Counted from the first letter of the stretch, positions 1 to 13,065 are shown. The stretch is 64,000 nt of DNA from Agelaius tricolor (GCA_023055355.1 JALJCS010000001.1:25109881-25173880), one strand, 5' to 3'. A program made the numbers and translations. The notes: generated by a model not told the origin, from the sequence alone.

Positions 1-3000
1 ATTTTTTAAAATTATTTCTATGCAAAGTACATGATTGGGTTCAGAAGTTCAGTGCTAATCATGCTTGAAAATTTTCTCTGACTTGAAATTAGAGGTAAGG
101 TGAAGTTTGTGATGGAAAATTTAGAGGTAGCCTTGGCCTGTATGCTATGAGCTGATATCGCTGTAATGCATCAGCTTTTTTTTCTTCCAAACATGCCAAA
201 TTTTGCTTTCACAGTGAAATATGATAATGCAGTTAATTCTGTTTTCACCAGACAGCCTTTCCCTGTGTTCTTGAATGGTGAGAACAGAATTAGAGCCCAT
301 GTGCACATCACAACAAGAACTCTCTCTTGTAAGTTCCTGCTCTCTGTGTGTGCTGTAATTCAGCTCAGTGGGGGTACTTGATGAGAGCAGAGGGATTTGG
401 GCCTGTCTCTCCTGTGAGAAGTACTGGCAGTGGAGGTTAGTGGTGTGTTGCAATCTGCACCATGATGTGCTGCGGGAGGAGGGAGCCCTACCTATCTCAT
501 GTGCCTTGGGAATCTCCCCAAGGTAAACAGGAGGAGAACGGCATGTGTGAGGGAGGACAACCCCAGTGGGGCTGAGTAACAAAAACAGCCAATCAATTCA
601 CATCAAGCATGCCATCCAGGACACCAATACACACTGAAATCTGTGATCTGAGTCTACCACAGTGCACGTAAAAAAAGAAATCCCCCTTGAATAAATGAGA
701 TTATCTGACTGAAATGCCAAGCAAAGGGTCAAACGGTTACAGAAAGATTAAGGGGGAGAGGAATTAATAACAAAAGTGATGCAATGGTGGGGGGAAAAAA
801 AAGATCATAGAGAGAAATGTTTTCATACAAGATTGTCAGAAAGGTTGCCCAGCATACATTATGAAATGCATCCTTTAGAATAATTTGCTTCTTCCTTCCT
901 ATATATTTTAATAGCTATCATTTGTAGTGGTTGTCACAAATTATAATTAACAAAATAAATGATAGTTTAATTAAAGTTCACTGAGGATCTTTCAATGGAA
1001 TTCAATTTTGTCTTGGATTTAACAGGGAACATGTATTGAATACTATTTTTACTAGTGCAAATTTGGACTAAAAAAGTGACCATAACTTCATGAGAAATAA
1101 ATCCATCTAATTTTTAGTTTACTTAATATAAAAGGTCACACAGTTACAACACAGTTGTTGATCTGAATTGATGGATTGAATAATTTTTGTTTTCTGCACT
1201 TGTTTTCCCTGGAAAAACATAAAAGGAGTAGTTGTTTGGTCGAGTAGAAATCGCAGTGTGTGATCTACCTACTTGTATGCACAATGTGAAAGAAAAAAAA
1301 AAATCAATAAATCCCTGAAACTACTAAATAATACACATCTTATTTTTTGAAAATTCATTAATTTTTGTGATTACTTCAGGAGAGAGACTCATTTTATTTT
1401 CTTCTATGGTCAGCAGTTGTGAAGAAAATTTGTGTTTTCCTAAGGTTTTGGTGCTTCTTTCTTTTGGAAATATTACCTTTTAAAATGCTGGCAGTTTGGA
1501 TTGATTAGAACCATATTGTATCAGTGAGAAGTCTGGAATGTTCTTGAACAATTCCAGTGAATCAGGGACTTGCTCTCTTTGGTTTGGATCTGTTCTTTGG
1601 AGGTACTGGATCCACCCATTCCCAACATATGGCTGATGCACATCCCGGTATGCTCTAATCACTCAGGATAAATAATGCTATATCAAATAGGCAATACCAA
1701 ACAAGGTAAGATGCTTTAGAACCCCATAAAATTATGGTTTATGACATGAGGTTTTATTCCACAGTATTGGGATTGCTGATACAGTGGGGGGAAAATAAGT
1801 GGGGAAATACTGAGTAGTTGCTTTAATGTATTTGGAGCATGAGAACGTGGATGATTAAAACAACTAGGCGTGCTTCTCACAGAACTTAATGAGATTGATC
1901 AATCCTGTTACAGATTCAGCTCATAGTATATTACAGCCACAGCTCCTAACATTCCCAAAGGATCTTATTTAAGAGAGACCTCTGAAAAGATCTCAAGAGT
2001 TACAAGATGATAGAAGCATCATATTTGGACAGTTTTGGAGGAACCTCCATGTTAATTTTGATTGCCAAGTCTTATTTATTCATTATTGAACCAACATTTG
2101 GTTATGTTGTTCCACACGGTAAACCAGAACAAGAAAGAGATCGTGGCTGAAAAAGTATCTGAAAAAGCACAAAAAAGACATCTGGAACTGCAGCCAAATA
2201 CAGAGTAAAAATAGATACCTACATCCAAAGAACACTGGAGAGCTTTTTCTGACATATTGCTGCCTCTGAAATGATCATATATGTGTTTACTGAGAAAAAA
2301 TTACCACAGAATTAAAAAAAAAATTTAACTTAAAATATTTGAAGTTTCAAATTCCCAGTATTACATAGAGATTCAGTTTTGCTGTATAGATGCTCAGCAC
2401 CTCGTAAAAATCAAGGGTTTTTTCCTGAGGTGTCTCAGACATGGCAAATAAAAACTAATGCACTTGAAATTACTGATTGCCTTCTGAAAGCTTACACATT
2501 TAGATGTAGACATAATTTCTTGGTCAGGGATGGAGAAGTAATGTGTCTGAACTGAAACTGGTTGGTGCTACAGGAGACATTTTAGATGCTTGCTGAATTT
2601 TCTGGAGTTTAATGAGTGGAATAATTCAGGTGTTGAATTAATGATCTTGCTCTTATTCCTAGATGTTGATAATTTTTCACATATATTACTCATACTCTCC
2701 TATGCATAAAAGCACAATAGGACAAAAATTTATCTACCTTTTAAAAATTATTTTAAAGGAAACAAAACCATTTAGGTAATGACTTCAGTTGAATGTCTTT
2801 AGAGGTATGTATCATCACCATGTGATTATGAATTTAATGGCTCTTTAAATTATGAAGAATGCTACTGTCATTTTAGGTCTGTACTGATCAATATAAAAAT
2901 CCGATACTGTTGCCTTTCTGAAAATAGAGAGATCTGTAGCTGGTTGTGTTTAAGCAGGAATCAAACAGATTCCATGAGTCCTAAAATAAAAGTATAATAA

Positions 3001-3250
3001 AATGATACTGATTTGTTGTGAGTCAGCTAATAAACACAGTAAGGAAAACAAAATAAATTATGCCTTGGATCTTTGATATTTTCTTTTCTCTTCATAATTC
3101 CGTATTTTGAGTTAAGCATGCTTGAATGATGTATTATTCAAGAATATTGTATTATAAAGAATACTTTCATTCTAAATTACCTCAACTGTACTCTGTAGCT
3201 CATGTAATTAAAATAGTTGTTCGGAGAATGCAAATGACTTGCAGTTTATG
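1..3250. other. AT-rich non-genic DNA, nothing recognised
   Basis: No exon, repeat family or RNA gene is recognisable. A 145-codon open frame on the minus strand (145-582) starts within plain sequence, has no domain or motif I know, and is rich in Ser/Cys/His as random frames of AT-rich DNA tend to be. Short A runs are scattered throughout, for example near 2310. Confidence 0.6.
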
Positions 3251-3253
3251 TGA

Positions 3254-3278
3254 GATCATGTCTTTAGGAGACATGATC
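3254..3278. repeat. Short perfect inverted repeat (10-bp arms)
   Basis: The arm GATCATGTCT at 3254-3263 is repeated as its reverse complement at 3269-3278, with a 5-nt spacer between them. The stem could form a small hairpin. In 64 kb a few repeats of this size are expected by chance, so no function is proposed. Confidence 0.7.
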
Positions 3279-3289
3279 ATAAAGTGGAT

Positions 3290-5310
3290 TACTAACTGCC
3301 TTTGAAGCATTTCAAATTTATTTAATTGTAATAAACAACCCCATTCTCTTGACACAATTCCATTCCACTGATATTCCTGTTTGCCCTCAGAACTGCCTGT
3401 AGCTACCTTGCAGTGTTCTAACCAGGATCAAATCACACAGTTTTGTTTTGTAGTTTCATTGTTGTGTACTGTGCTTTTTTCTCTTATCAAACATGTGGAT
3501 AGTGCTCAAATTAAAAAAAAAAAAAGGAAAATGAAGAAAACCACAACCAAAATCTGACTTAAAAGTTTGGAGAGGGGATTGGCAAGATAACTATGAAAAA
3601 CCAAAAAGCCTAAATCCTGTTAGCTAGTCTAAACAGAAATGACATTTGAAAGAGGGCAAGGTGATTCTTGGTCAAGGACCTACTTGAAAACTTCTGAGCA
3701 GTGGTATGTGCTGGTGCTGAGGAACTCAGATTTGGAATTCAACATATTTTTATAGAGTTTTAGCTGCAGCCAATCCTTATAAATACTGAATGTACGTCGC
3801 AGCTTGGAATGATCAGTTATTGGCCTAGGCTGAATGGTACATTATTCAAATTATTTTATGTAGTTTATCCTATATGCAGCTTCAAAAGTTTTCCGTTTGC
3901 TCGTTGGATGTCGTTGCTGTATTTGGCCCTTTGTAGTATAAATGTTAAGTTCTGCTTCTGATTTTTATAAGATTCATAACTTAGCAGTACAGAAACAAGC
4001 ACGCTTGGAAGGCACAAACCAAAAAAAATAAAAAGCAACTAACTGAAACATTTCAGATAGCTGTAAATACTTCCATTTTACATAAGAGACCATTGCAGAT
4101 ATCAGAATTTCAAGTCTTTTCCCTGGGTTTTATTTTTACTAGGTGCATGTTCTTCTGACCCATAATTTTAAATCTGTTTTTTAAGGAAAAAGAATATATC
4201 CTTTGAAACCAAAACATTTCCTTAGTAGTTACACAAAAGCTGTGTGTTGTTTTTTTGGGTTTTTTTGTGCTTCATGTATATATTTTTAGAAAAAGTCCTA
4301 AACTTAACCATAATCTTATTCACTTTTCAGGCATTTCAGTGTTTGGACAAAAAGAAAATTCAGAATATTAACAAATAATATATATACCTTTAACCTTAGG
4401 GAACTGAGCACCCTATGCAGAGTTAATTGCATTTTAGAAAAGGCATTTTGAAACTGGCTAAATAAGTAAAAATATTGGAAATGCTGATTCAAACTCTGGC
4501 AGTAACTTGGAATTTCATGTTATTTATATAAACATTTAAATATCCTTTAATTTTGGATCTGTCAGCTTGGGGAGGTTCCAGGGGCTGTCATTTAGGTCGT
4601 AAATATGGTGTAAGTCACAGGTCAGGTTACCAAATCAGAAGTGTGGTTATATATCATTATATATCTAGGTAACATTTTCCTCTCTAGTCAATATTGCCTC
4701 TGAGTTAGAAATTAGAGCTCTTGTTGATGAGCACCTTGAACTAGGCTGCCTTTGGATAGGCTGGCTTGTTCCAGGCTCCTCATTAAGAGAATGAGGATCC
4801 AAACTGTGCTGCCAACATGAGCTTCAGTGCCTCTGGCCCAGCATGGTCTGACCAAACATGTAACAGTACTGGTGTACTCGGATGGTGCTTTGTTTCTGCC
4901 ATGGTGGTGCTTAGTCTGGTGATCCTGGTGCATGCCTTTGGTTAAGGATGGCCCTCCTTCATGGAAAGAGCTTTATGATCCCTGTTGTGCAACAATGTAT
5001 GAAACTGCAAACACCTGGAAAGATTTTTCCATGGTGCAAGCATTTGTGCATCAGTGGCCAAACATCTGGAACACATTGCAGGATTCTCAGTGGTCCCTTC
5101 AAGCGCTGATTGAGATTTCATTCTTTTCTAAGATGCGCGTCTCTCTTGACGTTGATTCTGAAAACTGAGGAAACATGGGGGAGATGGAAAGTTCCAGACT
5201 GGCAAATATTATCTACTGCCTAAAACATGTTCTATTAAAAATGAAAATTGTCAACATGCGTGTATATAAATGTTTTGAAATAAAATACTCACTTAAAATA
5301 ATACTGCATT
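3290..5310. other. AT-rich non-genic DNA with a slightly GC-richer patch
   Basis: This is mostly A/T-rich sequence. Between about 4700 and 5170 the composition becomes more balanced, and two short open frames occur back to back on opposite strands (4712-4933 minus and 4932-5168 plus). Neither resembles a known protein. The patch could be an old, unrecognisable transposon remnant, but I cannot name a family. Confidence 0.5.
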
Positions 5311-5319
5311 TGTTGTAGT

Positions 5320-5349
5320 TACCAAATAACAAACTTTTGTTATTTGGTA
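5320..5349. repeat. Perfect 14-bp inverted repeat with 2-nt spacer (hairpin)
   Basis: The left arm (5320-5333, TACCAAATAACAAA) is followed by two bases (CT) and then by its exact reverse complement (5336-5349). This gives 28 paired bases without a mismatch. The match stops immediately outside the arms. It may be the product of a replication template-switch, a relic of a small foldback element, or a cruciform-forming site. No flanking duplication is evident. Confidence 0.9.
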
Positions 5350-5350
5350 T

Positions 5351-7630
5351 CAGGGTGACTGTAAATACTTTGGTGTGGAAATACGAGGTTTGATTTAAAA
5401 TTTTAAAGAAGTGGTAAAACTGACCCAGGCCTCAAAACAGTAACTGAAATTTCCCAATTTAGGCTGGTTCTCATAATGTACATTCTTGCCCTACATTGTG
5501 GCTTTCCTTTTTCTTCTTTTTCTGTGTAATGCTCTAGAGATGAACAGTGAAGAGAGATAAAGCAGTTCCAGTTCTGTGTATTATTTCCAGCTTGTCAGCT
5601 CTCTTCCTTTCTGGCCTTTCAGACATAAGTCTTTATTGTGACTTGTTGCTGATACCTGCTGATATTGGTGCTCAGTACCACCCTTTTGAGGATATCTGGC
5701 ACATTGTGGCTTCACCACATCTGGAAAATGGTACAAATTAATCTGTGCTTAAAGTCATTCATTTTTGAATGACAACAATGGTGTAATTTTGAACTCTGTA
5801 TCATGACATAGATGGAAACTTCTTGCATGATTATCTTTCTGTCTATCTTTTATTTTGACTTTTCCTGTAAGAAAATAGGGCTTCTTCCTTAAAAGTTTTG
5901 ATGCTGCTCAATGTAGGACATCTAGTGAATTCTTGCTTGTCAGCCTGATCATTTAGCAAGTGTTGGAGGAAGAAAAATAAAAACCTCCTTATCATACATC
6001 TTTTTTCCGAGAAGCATGAGCTGTATAAAGAAGCCAGGAGGCAAACATTTTGATGACTATGTTACTCAAAGCTATTTCTTAGAGGGATAATATCAGAGGT
6101 CTAGTAGCTGCCTCCATGTTCTGCTGGTGTGTCAGCAACCAGATGGAACCAGTCACAGGCTTTAGCTTTCATTGTAAAACTCATGTTTAAAGGCTTCCAA
6201 ATGCATATTTTGTTTGCTTCTAATATTACTTTTTAAGAAGCAGGAAGATACTGACTGCTGGGATTTTGTTTGTGTGAGTTTTTCTGTTTGTTGGGCTTTG
6301 GTTTTGCTTTTTTGTTGGTTTTATTTTTAATATAAAAAAGAGTACAGATTTTTGAACTGATGAAGTTGAGTATCTGCAGTTTGGTTGAAGCTCCTCTAAT
6401 CTAATGGATTTATGCTGAGTTGTCATACTTGATTGAAAAAATGAAAGCTGAATCATCATTTGCATAACTCATATCTGTTACTCAGCTTTTTGGATTTACT
6501 TTGAACATATAGAAAGTATTGTTATGTTAACTCAGACTTGTATTAAAAAGAGAGACACCTGCCTTGTCTTCTAACTTAAAAAAAACATATTAGCCTGGAT
6601 GTATCATTAGTGGTATTTCTTTGGGACCATGAAAGTAAAAGTTTTGAAGGGTTGTGAATTGAAAAAACCAGTTTGTTGAAAAGGTGAAGGAAGAGCTGGA
6701 AAATGTTTCCTCTCTCCACAGTAATTGTTCTGATTTAATTGTATATGTAACTCTTCTAAACAGAGGGAAAAATAACCAGGTCATAAAGTGAGCTCTGTAT
6801 TCATTTTCTTTGGAGCAAAGCCTCCAAGTCTCATTGAGACTTTGTCTTCATTGAGAAATGTTGAGGGCTGGTGGAGACTGAAGTGCAGAACAAAACAGAG
6901 GATACAGTGTGAGCATTTTGAGATTGACTCCAGCCTAGCTCTCATGTGGCTCCATGGGCTGCGTACACCTGTGGCTGGAGCTCGTATTCACTTTAACTTC
7001 AGCTGAAAGAGATCCAGTTCTCATGGTCCAAATCAACAGTCATTATGCAGGGACAATTGGGAGACATAACCTAAACCAGTAATGAACTCATCCATTGCTA
7101 ACTGAGAACTTGCTTCGGTCATTGATTACTGGTTCTGACAATTTTTACTGGTAGTAAATGAGTGTGATCTAAAAATGAGAATTTTGGAATAGATTGAGCT
7201 GTATATACATATTCATTTCACTTTTTCTCTGGAATTTGGGATTCCTTTTTCAAAAGCATGAACAGTATTTATAGCCCATCCTCATTTTCAGGTGTCTGTT
7301 TTTTAATGCAAAACTTTCATAGCAGTCTTAATTTTAAATGAATTAGAGTATGAGAAACCTTTTCTAGAATCTTGTGATCTATAATTAGCTTCTTGGACTG
7401 CAGAATGTTCTAAACTGCTGACTTCCAGAAGTTTGACATATACAAAAAAGGTAGCTAGAAGATGTTTGACAAAAAAGTTACTAATGGATGCAGCAGTGAC
7501 TTCAGAATTATTGTAGAATTATAGTATTGATAAATTTTTTTTGAAAGCTACTGATTTACAATGAAGAAAGTGTCCAATATAATTCTTGGTGGTAAACTAA
7601 GCTTAATTCTTTTTAAGAATACACATGTGT
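5351..7630. other. AT-rich non-genic DNA
   Basis: No gene, named repeat or RNA is recognised. A small 8-bp stem (GTCATTCA at 5754-5761, complement at 5766-5773) and short T-rich runs near 6280-6330 are the only structure seen. The minus-strand open frame at 6226-6465 is a translation of that low-complexity tract. Confidence 0.6.
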
Positions 7631-7637
7631 GCACATA

Positions 7638-7682
7638 GTGTGTGTGTATATATATATATATATAATATATATATATATGTAT
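7638..7682. repeat. Compound (TG)n(TA)n microsatellite
   Basis: A short TG run passes into an almost uninterrupted TA run with one phase break. It is probably polymorphic. The minus-strand open frame across it (7548-7730) is just the repeat translated as alternating Ile/Tyr and is not a gene. Confidence 0.95.
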
Positions 7683-8264
7683 AAGTGAGAACACCTCTAT
7701 TGTTTTTTCTGAGGTAAAGGAAAGCTTCATTCAGTGCCTAGAGTAACAGGAAAAATTTCACTAGATTTAGAATGTCACATATGATTCAGGTCTTGCCAGA
7801 GACTGAAGTTGGTGGGATGTGCTAAGTATGTTACTGGCCCAGGATCTAAGACTTTTTCAGACTCACATAAGACTTGTGTGGCAACTGTGGAAGCTTAGTT
7901 CAGATCTTCTGATTCCTGGTCTGGCCTTCAGATTGCAGGAACATTCACCCTTCCTCTGTTCCTCAGTTTCCTCTACTAAGTTTTCTTGTGTGTTAAGCAG
8001 GAATAACAGGTTTGTAGGTCAAACAGATAAGCCACCAGTAAATTTAAATATGTCGTCCCATATTTCATAAACTCTGCTTCTGTTATCAGTGGAAGGTGTT
8101 TGTAGAGAGAGCCCTTAAACATAAAATGATAAAAATACGATAAAAATGTGTTCTTCATCACTAATGCTCACTCTTCCTGTCACCTCCCAGCTTTGCTAAT
8201 ACTGTCAATACATATCTCATGTGAGGCCTTGTGGAGAAATGTAAACTTTCAGTGCACTGAGGCA

Positions 8265-8640
8265 CACCAACTGTGAGCAGCTTAATGATAAAAGAGCCAT
8301 TGAAATATATTGCTGGAAAGCCAGGCTACATTTTTCAAGCACGTGTTTATAAACTCCTCGTTCTAAGCACAATGGCTGCATTATAAACCAGAGCTAGGGA
8401 ATAGGCACAGCTCCAAGCAGTCAGGAGTGCAGAAGGAATAACAGCTGACTTTTGTTTATCAGAGCAGCTTGAGCAGGATGTGCTTTCACATATCTAAATA
8501 TTTATGTAAACAGATGCACATTAAACCACTTAGAAATAAATAAAGTTTTCTGAAAATAGAACTCCACAATGATGTCAGGGGCTGTTTATCTTCAAGAACT
8601 GTGGGAATGAGCTTGAATATGCAAGTATTTCATTGAAAAA
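8265..8640. promoter_or_regulatory. Possible conserved non-coding element
   Basis: The sequence has the texture of vertebrate conserved non-coding DNA. It is balanced and non-repetitive, with several self-complementary AT cores (for example TTTATAAA near 8346 and a CATTATAAACC near 8379), little homopolymer, and no long open frame. This is inferred from appearance only; no alignment was possible. It may equally be unconstrained sequence. Confidence 0.25.
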
Positions 8641-9469
8641 AAGGCAGTAAAACTAGATTCAGATGTAATGTCTTCAGATTCTATGACACAGGCCATTTTA
8701 CTGTGCTGAGTCTACAGATGTGCTAGCTGTTTTTTTCGAAAACCAGCCAACTTTACTTTCTTTCTTAGCTTCTCATAATGGTAGGTGGCATTTACTTGTT
8801 GGCAGTATAGACTTGGGGAGAGTGCTCTTGTCTGCTTTTCTGCATGCTGAGGCAGAGTTGGAGTTGTGCTGCTCTGCTAGGCAAGGGCAGAGCTTCAGTA
8901 TTGGCTGTGTCTTGCCTGCACAGTGCAAACACTCCAGGGCAGCATGGATTTTCTCCACTTACATTGCGTGTCTGTAGGGAATTGTGTTTCTGCAGAAAGT
9001 CCCACAATTTGACATGTTATAGCAGAGCCATGACTTAAGGTTGCTCTCTCTATGCTTTTTGTACATTTTTGGTTTGGTTGCTGGGGTCAGCTTGGTGGTG
9101 GTGATTTTTTTTAAATGTCATTCTGCTTTTGGCAGCTTTTTGAAATTTTTATTTTATAATTTAAAACATGCACTAAATGTTCTTCCCCCCCTTTTTTTTT
9201 GTTTGGTGCACCAACGCAGGTTGCTACTTTATGTAATGAATTTTTCCAAACTCTTAAATTTGAATCACTACCATGGACTTCTCTATGATCTTGTCTCCTC
9301 CCCATATCCTCTGAAAATGCATCTGTTTTTAGATTGCTTTTCCTTAGAGCTCTTATAAAGGTTTTCAGATAGATGGTCAAGATGTTTTAGAAGTACATTG
9401 CCTTAGGAAATATAAGAAGACCTATTTCAGTCAAAATTTATACAGAAGGAGGAGGAACTGACCAGCACA

Positions 9470-9735
9470 TGATCAGCAGGTGACTGAAATGTGCCTGGCA
9501 CCCATGTGGCACAGCCCTTGTGCCCACAGACACTGAGCAATGCCTGGCTCAGTCACCTGCCCTGCTCCATGCTCCCACCTGCTCTCCCTGAGCCTTGAGG
9601 CAGTGACCCCTTCTCCTCTGGCCACTCCAGCCCCCCTTCACCTGCAGGGTCTGGAAAATGATCTGCATCCCTGCCCCATGCCAGCCCATGGCATGGCTGC
9701 CAGAGGGATGCTGCTGGCAGCAGGCAGCAAATCTT
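9470..9735. other. GC-rich, CpG-free block of unknown origin
   Basis: About 265 bases are clearly richer in G and C than either flank, yet I could not find one CpG in them. That pattern points to methylation-driven decay of an old insertion, such as a transposon fragment, and not to a CpG-island promoter. Short palindromic words around GCCATGG occur near 9680-9695. It does not match the CR1 3' end or the LTR found elsewhere here. Three overlapping short open frames exist on both strands, none recognisable. Confidence 0.55.
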
Positions 9736-10394
9736 GACAAGAAATGGCAATTTATAAATAATCACTCCTGGATTTGAATTACATATTCTGTATTTGATTT
9801 CTTCTACTTGACAATATTAGTTCAGATTTTTGATAGGTTTCTGTTCTATAACCTCAATTGCACTGTTAGCCCTTTATGGCTTCTGGATGAGCTTCATGTG
9901 AAAGAAGCTTGTAAAAAGAACTTTGAAACAAACTGTTGTAAATTTGGGACAAATTAACTTTAGGGGATATAATAGCCATCAAGATATATTGACAGATTTT
10001 CATGATCATTTTACATCAATAAATGCTAGTCCTTATTCCATGTGTTCTTTCTGTGAGAACAGTGCAGCTGGTCAGATGATTAGAGAGTTTGTGGTTGGAA
10101 AAGGAAATTAGTTCTGCTCAGTCTTAAATTGAGGTAGACAAAAGTTTTTTTTTTTTTCCCTGGTTCTGCATGAAGAACCATGTTTTTGAAACTTAGTGTT
10201 TTGATACCTTAGGTTTGCCCTTGCTTCCAGTAAATGTGGAGGTTCTGGGTGCTGCTACCAAGTAAAAAAATTTGTATTCTGTGATTATGAAATTCTTGTA
10301 GTTCTTTGTTCCCAAAGAGCTTCATTTCATGAATCGGACAAACCAGACCATAGCTCTTTTGGCCAGAACACTCATGGTCATAATGATAGACTAT

Positions 10395-10416
10395 CCCTCC
10401 CCCCTCTCCCTATCCC
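10395..10416 (-). other. G-quadruplex motif on the minus strand
   Basis: The plus strand carries four C-runs (3, 6, 3 and 3 bases) separated by 1-3 bases. Read on the minus strand, this is four G-runs of at least three with short loops, which meets the standard G3+N1-7 quadruplex pattern. The surrounding DNA is AT-rich, so the motif stands out. Confidence 0.75.
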
Positions 10417-10419
10417 AAT

Positions 10420-12570
10420 TTACATTTGCTGAATTTGTCTACAGTTAAAATATGTCTCTGTTTTGGCACCCTGCTGTGTGGGATTAAAATCAATAGTCTG
10501 ATTTTGACCAGTTAGGCCTGATAAATCCAAAAAGTCAAAACTGCCATTACTTCAGATGCCAACCAAAAATGATGTTCACCTTTTCTACCTGAAACATTAC
10601 CCTAGACTGGGGACAGAATTTGTTTCCTAGACTCCTCCTATTTCTTTGAAACCTTTTTTTGTTTCTTCTAGTACCTTAACTCTGTTGAAGATTATTAAAA
10701 AGAGAAAAAAACAAATCAATTAATAAGCATGAGGTATTTGTTCTGCCAATTTTGGTTTAGCCAAGGTTCATGACAGATAACATGCAGAATAAAGCAATGC
10801 TTTAGTAGTCTTAAAATGCTATTGGACTGCAGCATTATTATCATCCTTTGCTGCACAGGATTTACCACAGAACTTACATAAATGAGACAAAATAAATTTT
10901 GTTCAACAGTAATTCCAAATACATGATGACTGTGTTGATTAAAGTGGTATTGCACTGCTATACTAGACTTCTCCTGGAGTCAGTAAATACTAATGTAATT
11001 CTAGGTAAATTCTGAAATTACATCTACTAAAGTCAGGAAGTTTTAGTCTAAAAATAGAATGTCTTGAAATACAGACAAGTTAAAGAAAAAAATAAAATTT
11101 CTTCTCCTATGAGGAAAAAAGTGATAGTCAAATCTTGTTTGCTCACATCATCCTCCTCGCTACTTTAAATATTTAAAATTTGGTTAATGTAAAAACAATA
11201 TTTATACTCTCATGTAACACTGGGTAAAAAAAGATTCAGAAGTTACATATTTTTTTATAAATGATCTTGATATTTTTTATTAAAATATTGGTTTAGACTT
11301 TCCCTTAGGTACCTTAGGTATGTGTGAGTGGAAAAGGAATTTCTCATCCTTTTCCACCTGTCTTCTGAATAACAAACCAAAAAAGTTTCTTGATTTGGTT
11401 TTCTTTGTTGCACTTCCAAGAGCGACAAGTTTGTAAGGAATATATTTCTTCTGTTCTGTTCAAATCTGAAAAGGAGGAAAAGTGAAAACTTAAAATCCTT
11501 CTTATTTTTGTGTACTCACTCCAACTGCTGCAAAGTTAATGATATAGATGTGTGTGAAAACACCTAAATTTTTTCATGCTTAGAGCAAACTGTACAAGAC
11601 ATCAGGGAAAAATATTCCATAAATGTTTTCCAGTTTAGTTTTCTCTACTCTTGTTGACAAGTCAAGATATGTGACATGGATGGGTACATTTAGCCTTTAT
11701 TTGCAGCTATAAAATTCTGAGGGATTTAATACCTCTTGGAGAATAGAGTTGTATTCTTAGAATTTTTTCAATTTTCTGTGCCCCCTAATCAGTGTCATCA
11801 GTTGAATGTTTTTTCTCTAAGTGCTCTTCATGAAAAAATAAAAATTTTTTTCATGGATGCTTCTGTGAAAACATGTTGAAGAGGAGTGTATGAAAGAAAG
11901 AGGAATGAGAGAAAACCAGAGATTTTTCAGAATTGTCTTGGGAAGAACTGTTTCTGTCCCCCACTATAATGAATGTGTTCTATGTCTGTGCAAGTACACA
12001 TAAACAATCAGAAGAGTTAAATTAACTTCATGAATTTTTAGAAACTTTTTTGAACATTTTTTAAGTTCACTGTCTTACATGAGAGATACATTATCAATTA
12101 TCCAGACAACTAATCTTCTGTTCATATTCAATTTCTTATCAGCTTTAAGTCTCCGATTAAAATATTCTACAATGTGTGCTCTGCAGTGTGTACTCACAGG
12201 GCCTATTAGAGTGTGTGCAGCTACTTCACATTTCATTGGAGGGTTTTTTTTGATTACTTAGTGATTCATTATGGATGTTGTCTTAACAGATGATGTGTTC
12301 CTTGACTTTGTGTTCATTATTGATCATGCTGGGCCTTAGAGACACACGCATTCTTTGCAGCACTGCGTTTTTCTCAAGCATACAAATCTCAAATGATAAC
12401 AACTCCCTGTTGTTATGAGTTGATTTGCTTTATAGAGCTATATTTCAGTTTTTCCCAAATGCCCAGTATTCAGTAGTATAGTGTGCTTGGCTTTGTTGCT
12501 GCTGTTTTTGGCTTGACTATGACTATCCTGCAACTCCTTGCATATTGAGAGAGGAATCAATTGGCATAAT
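10420..12570. other. AT-rich non-genic DNA
   Basis: No gene or named repeat is recognised. A small hairpin with 10-bp arms (CATGAAAAAA at 11829-11838, complement at 11846-11855) is built of A/T runs and is of little note. Confidence 0.6.
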
Positions 12571-12571
12571 A

Positions 12572-13065
12572 GTGGAAGTGTTGGTTGACTGAGACCTTTC
12601 AAGGTCATCCAGTCCAACTTCCTTCTCAAAGCATGAACATCAAATCAGTCATGACTTTAGTTAGCTTTGGACTTAGGACCTGAAGGCCACATGCTGCAGC
12701 CTCCAGGCCATGTTAGAAGCCGGTAACTGGACCCTCTCCAAACCCACCCTGTTCTTCTTGGAGCAGGGGTTGAAGATGGATGAAGTTCTCTAGCTGCAGC
12801 CTTACCAGTGCTGCACAAAGGCAGAAAGTGTTTTCCCTTACCCTCCTGCCTGTGCTCCTCCTGCTGTAGCCCAGCTCTGCAGTTTCCCTCATTGTCATGG
12901 AAGTGCACTGTCGCCTTGTTTGTAGTTGGCATCTGCTGGAACTACCAAGCTTCTTTCCAGCAGGTGCCAGTTCGGCCTGTGCTTCTGCCCTGGGAGCAGA
13001 GCTTTTCACCTCTTGTTGAACTCTCTAAGTTTTCTGCTGGGCCAGGCCGCAGTTTTCACCACCTC
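12572..13065 (-). mobile_element. CR1 LINE 3' fragment, old, minus strand
   Basis: The left end reads as the reverse complement of the CR1 3' terminus: a decayed GGTTGG..GACCTTTCAAGGTCATCCAGTCCAAC segment (12580-12617). Further right, stretches resemble reverse-complemented CR1 3' regions seen in birds, including a GCCTTACCAGTGCTG-type segment near 12803 and a CTTGTTGAACT..CT segment near 13012 followed by a CTGGGCCA core. The copy is 5'-truncated, as is usual for CR1, and has many substitutions and small gaps. The terminal octamers are lost. Open frames inside (12657-12932 and 12713-13009 minus, 12808-13077 plus) are not intact reverse transcriptase. Exact limits are uncertain. Confidence 0.72.

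Noticed and set aside
145..582. 145-codon open frame, minus strand
   Set aside because: No domain, motif or similarity recognised, no promoter or splice context. Composition looks like random translation.
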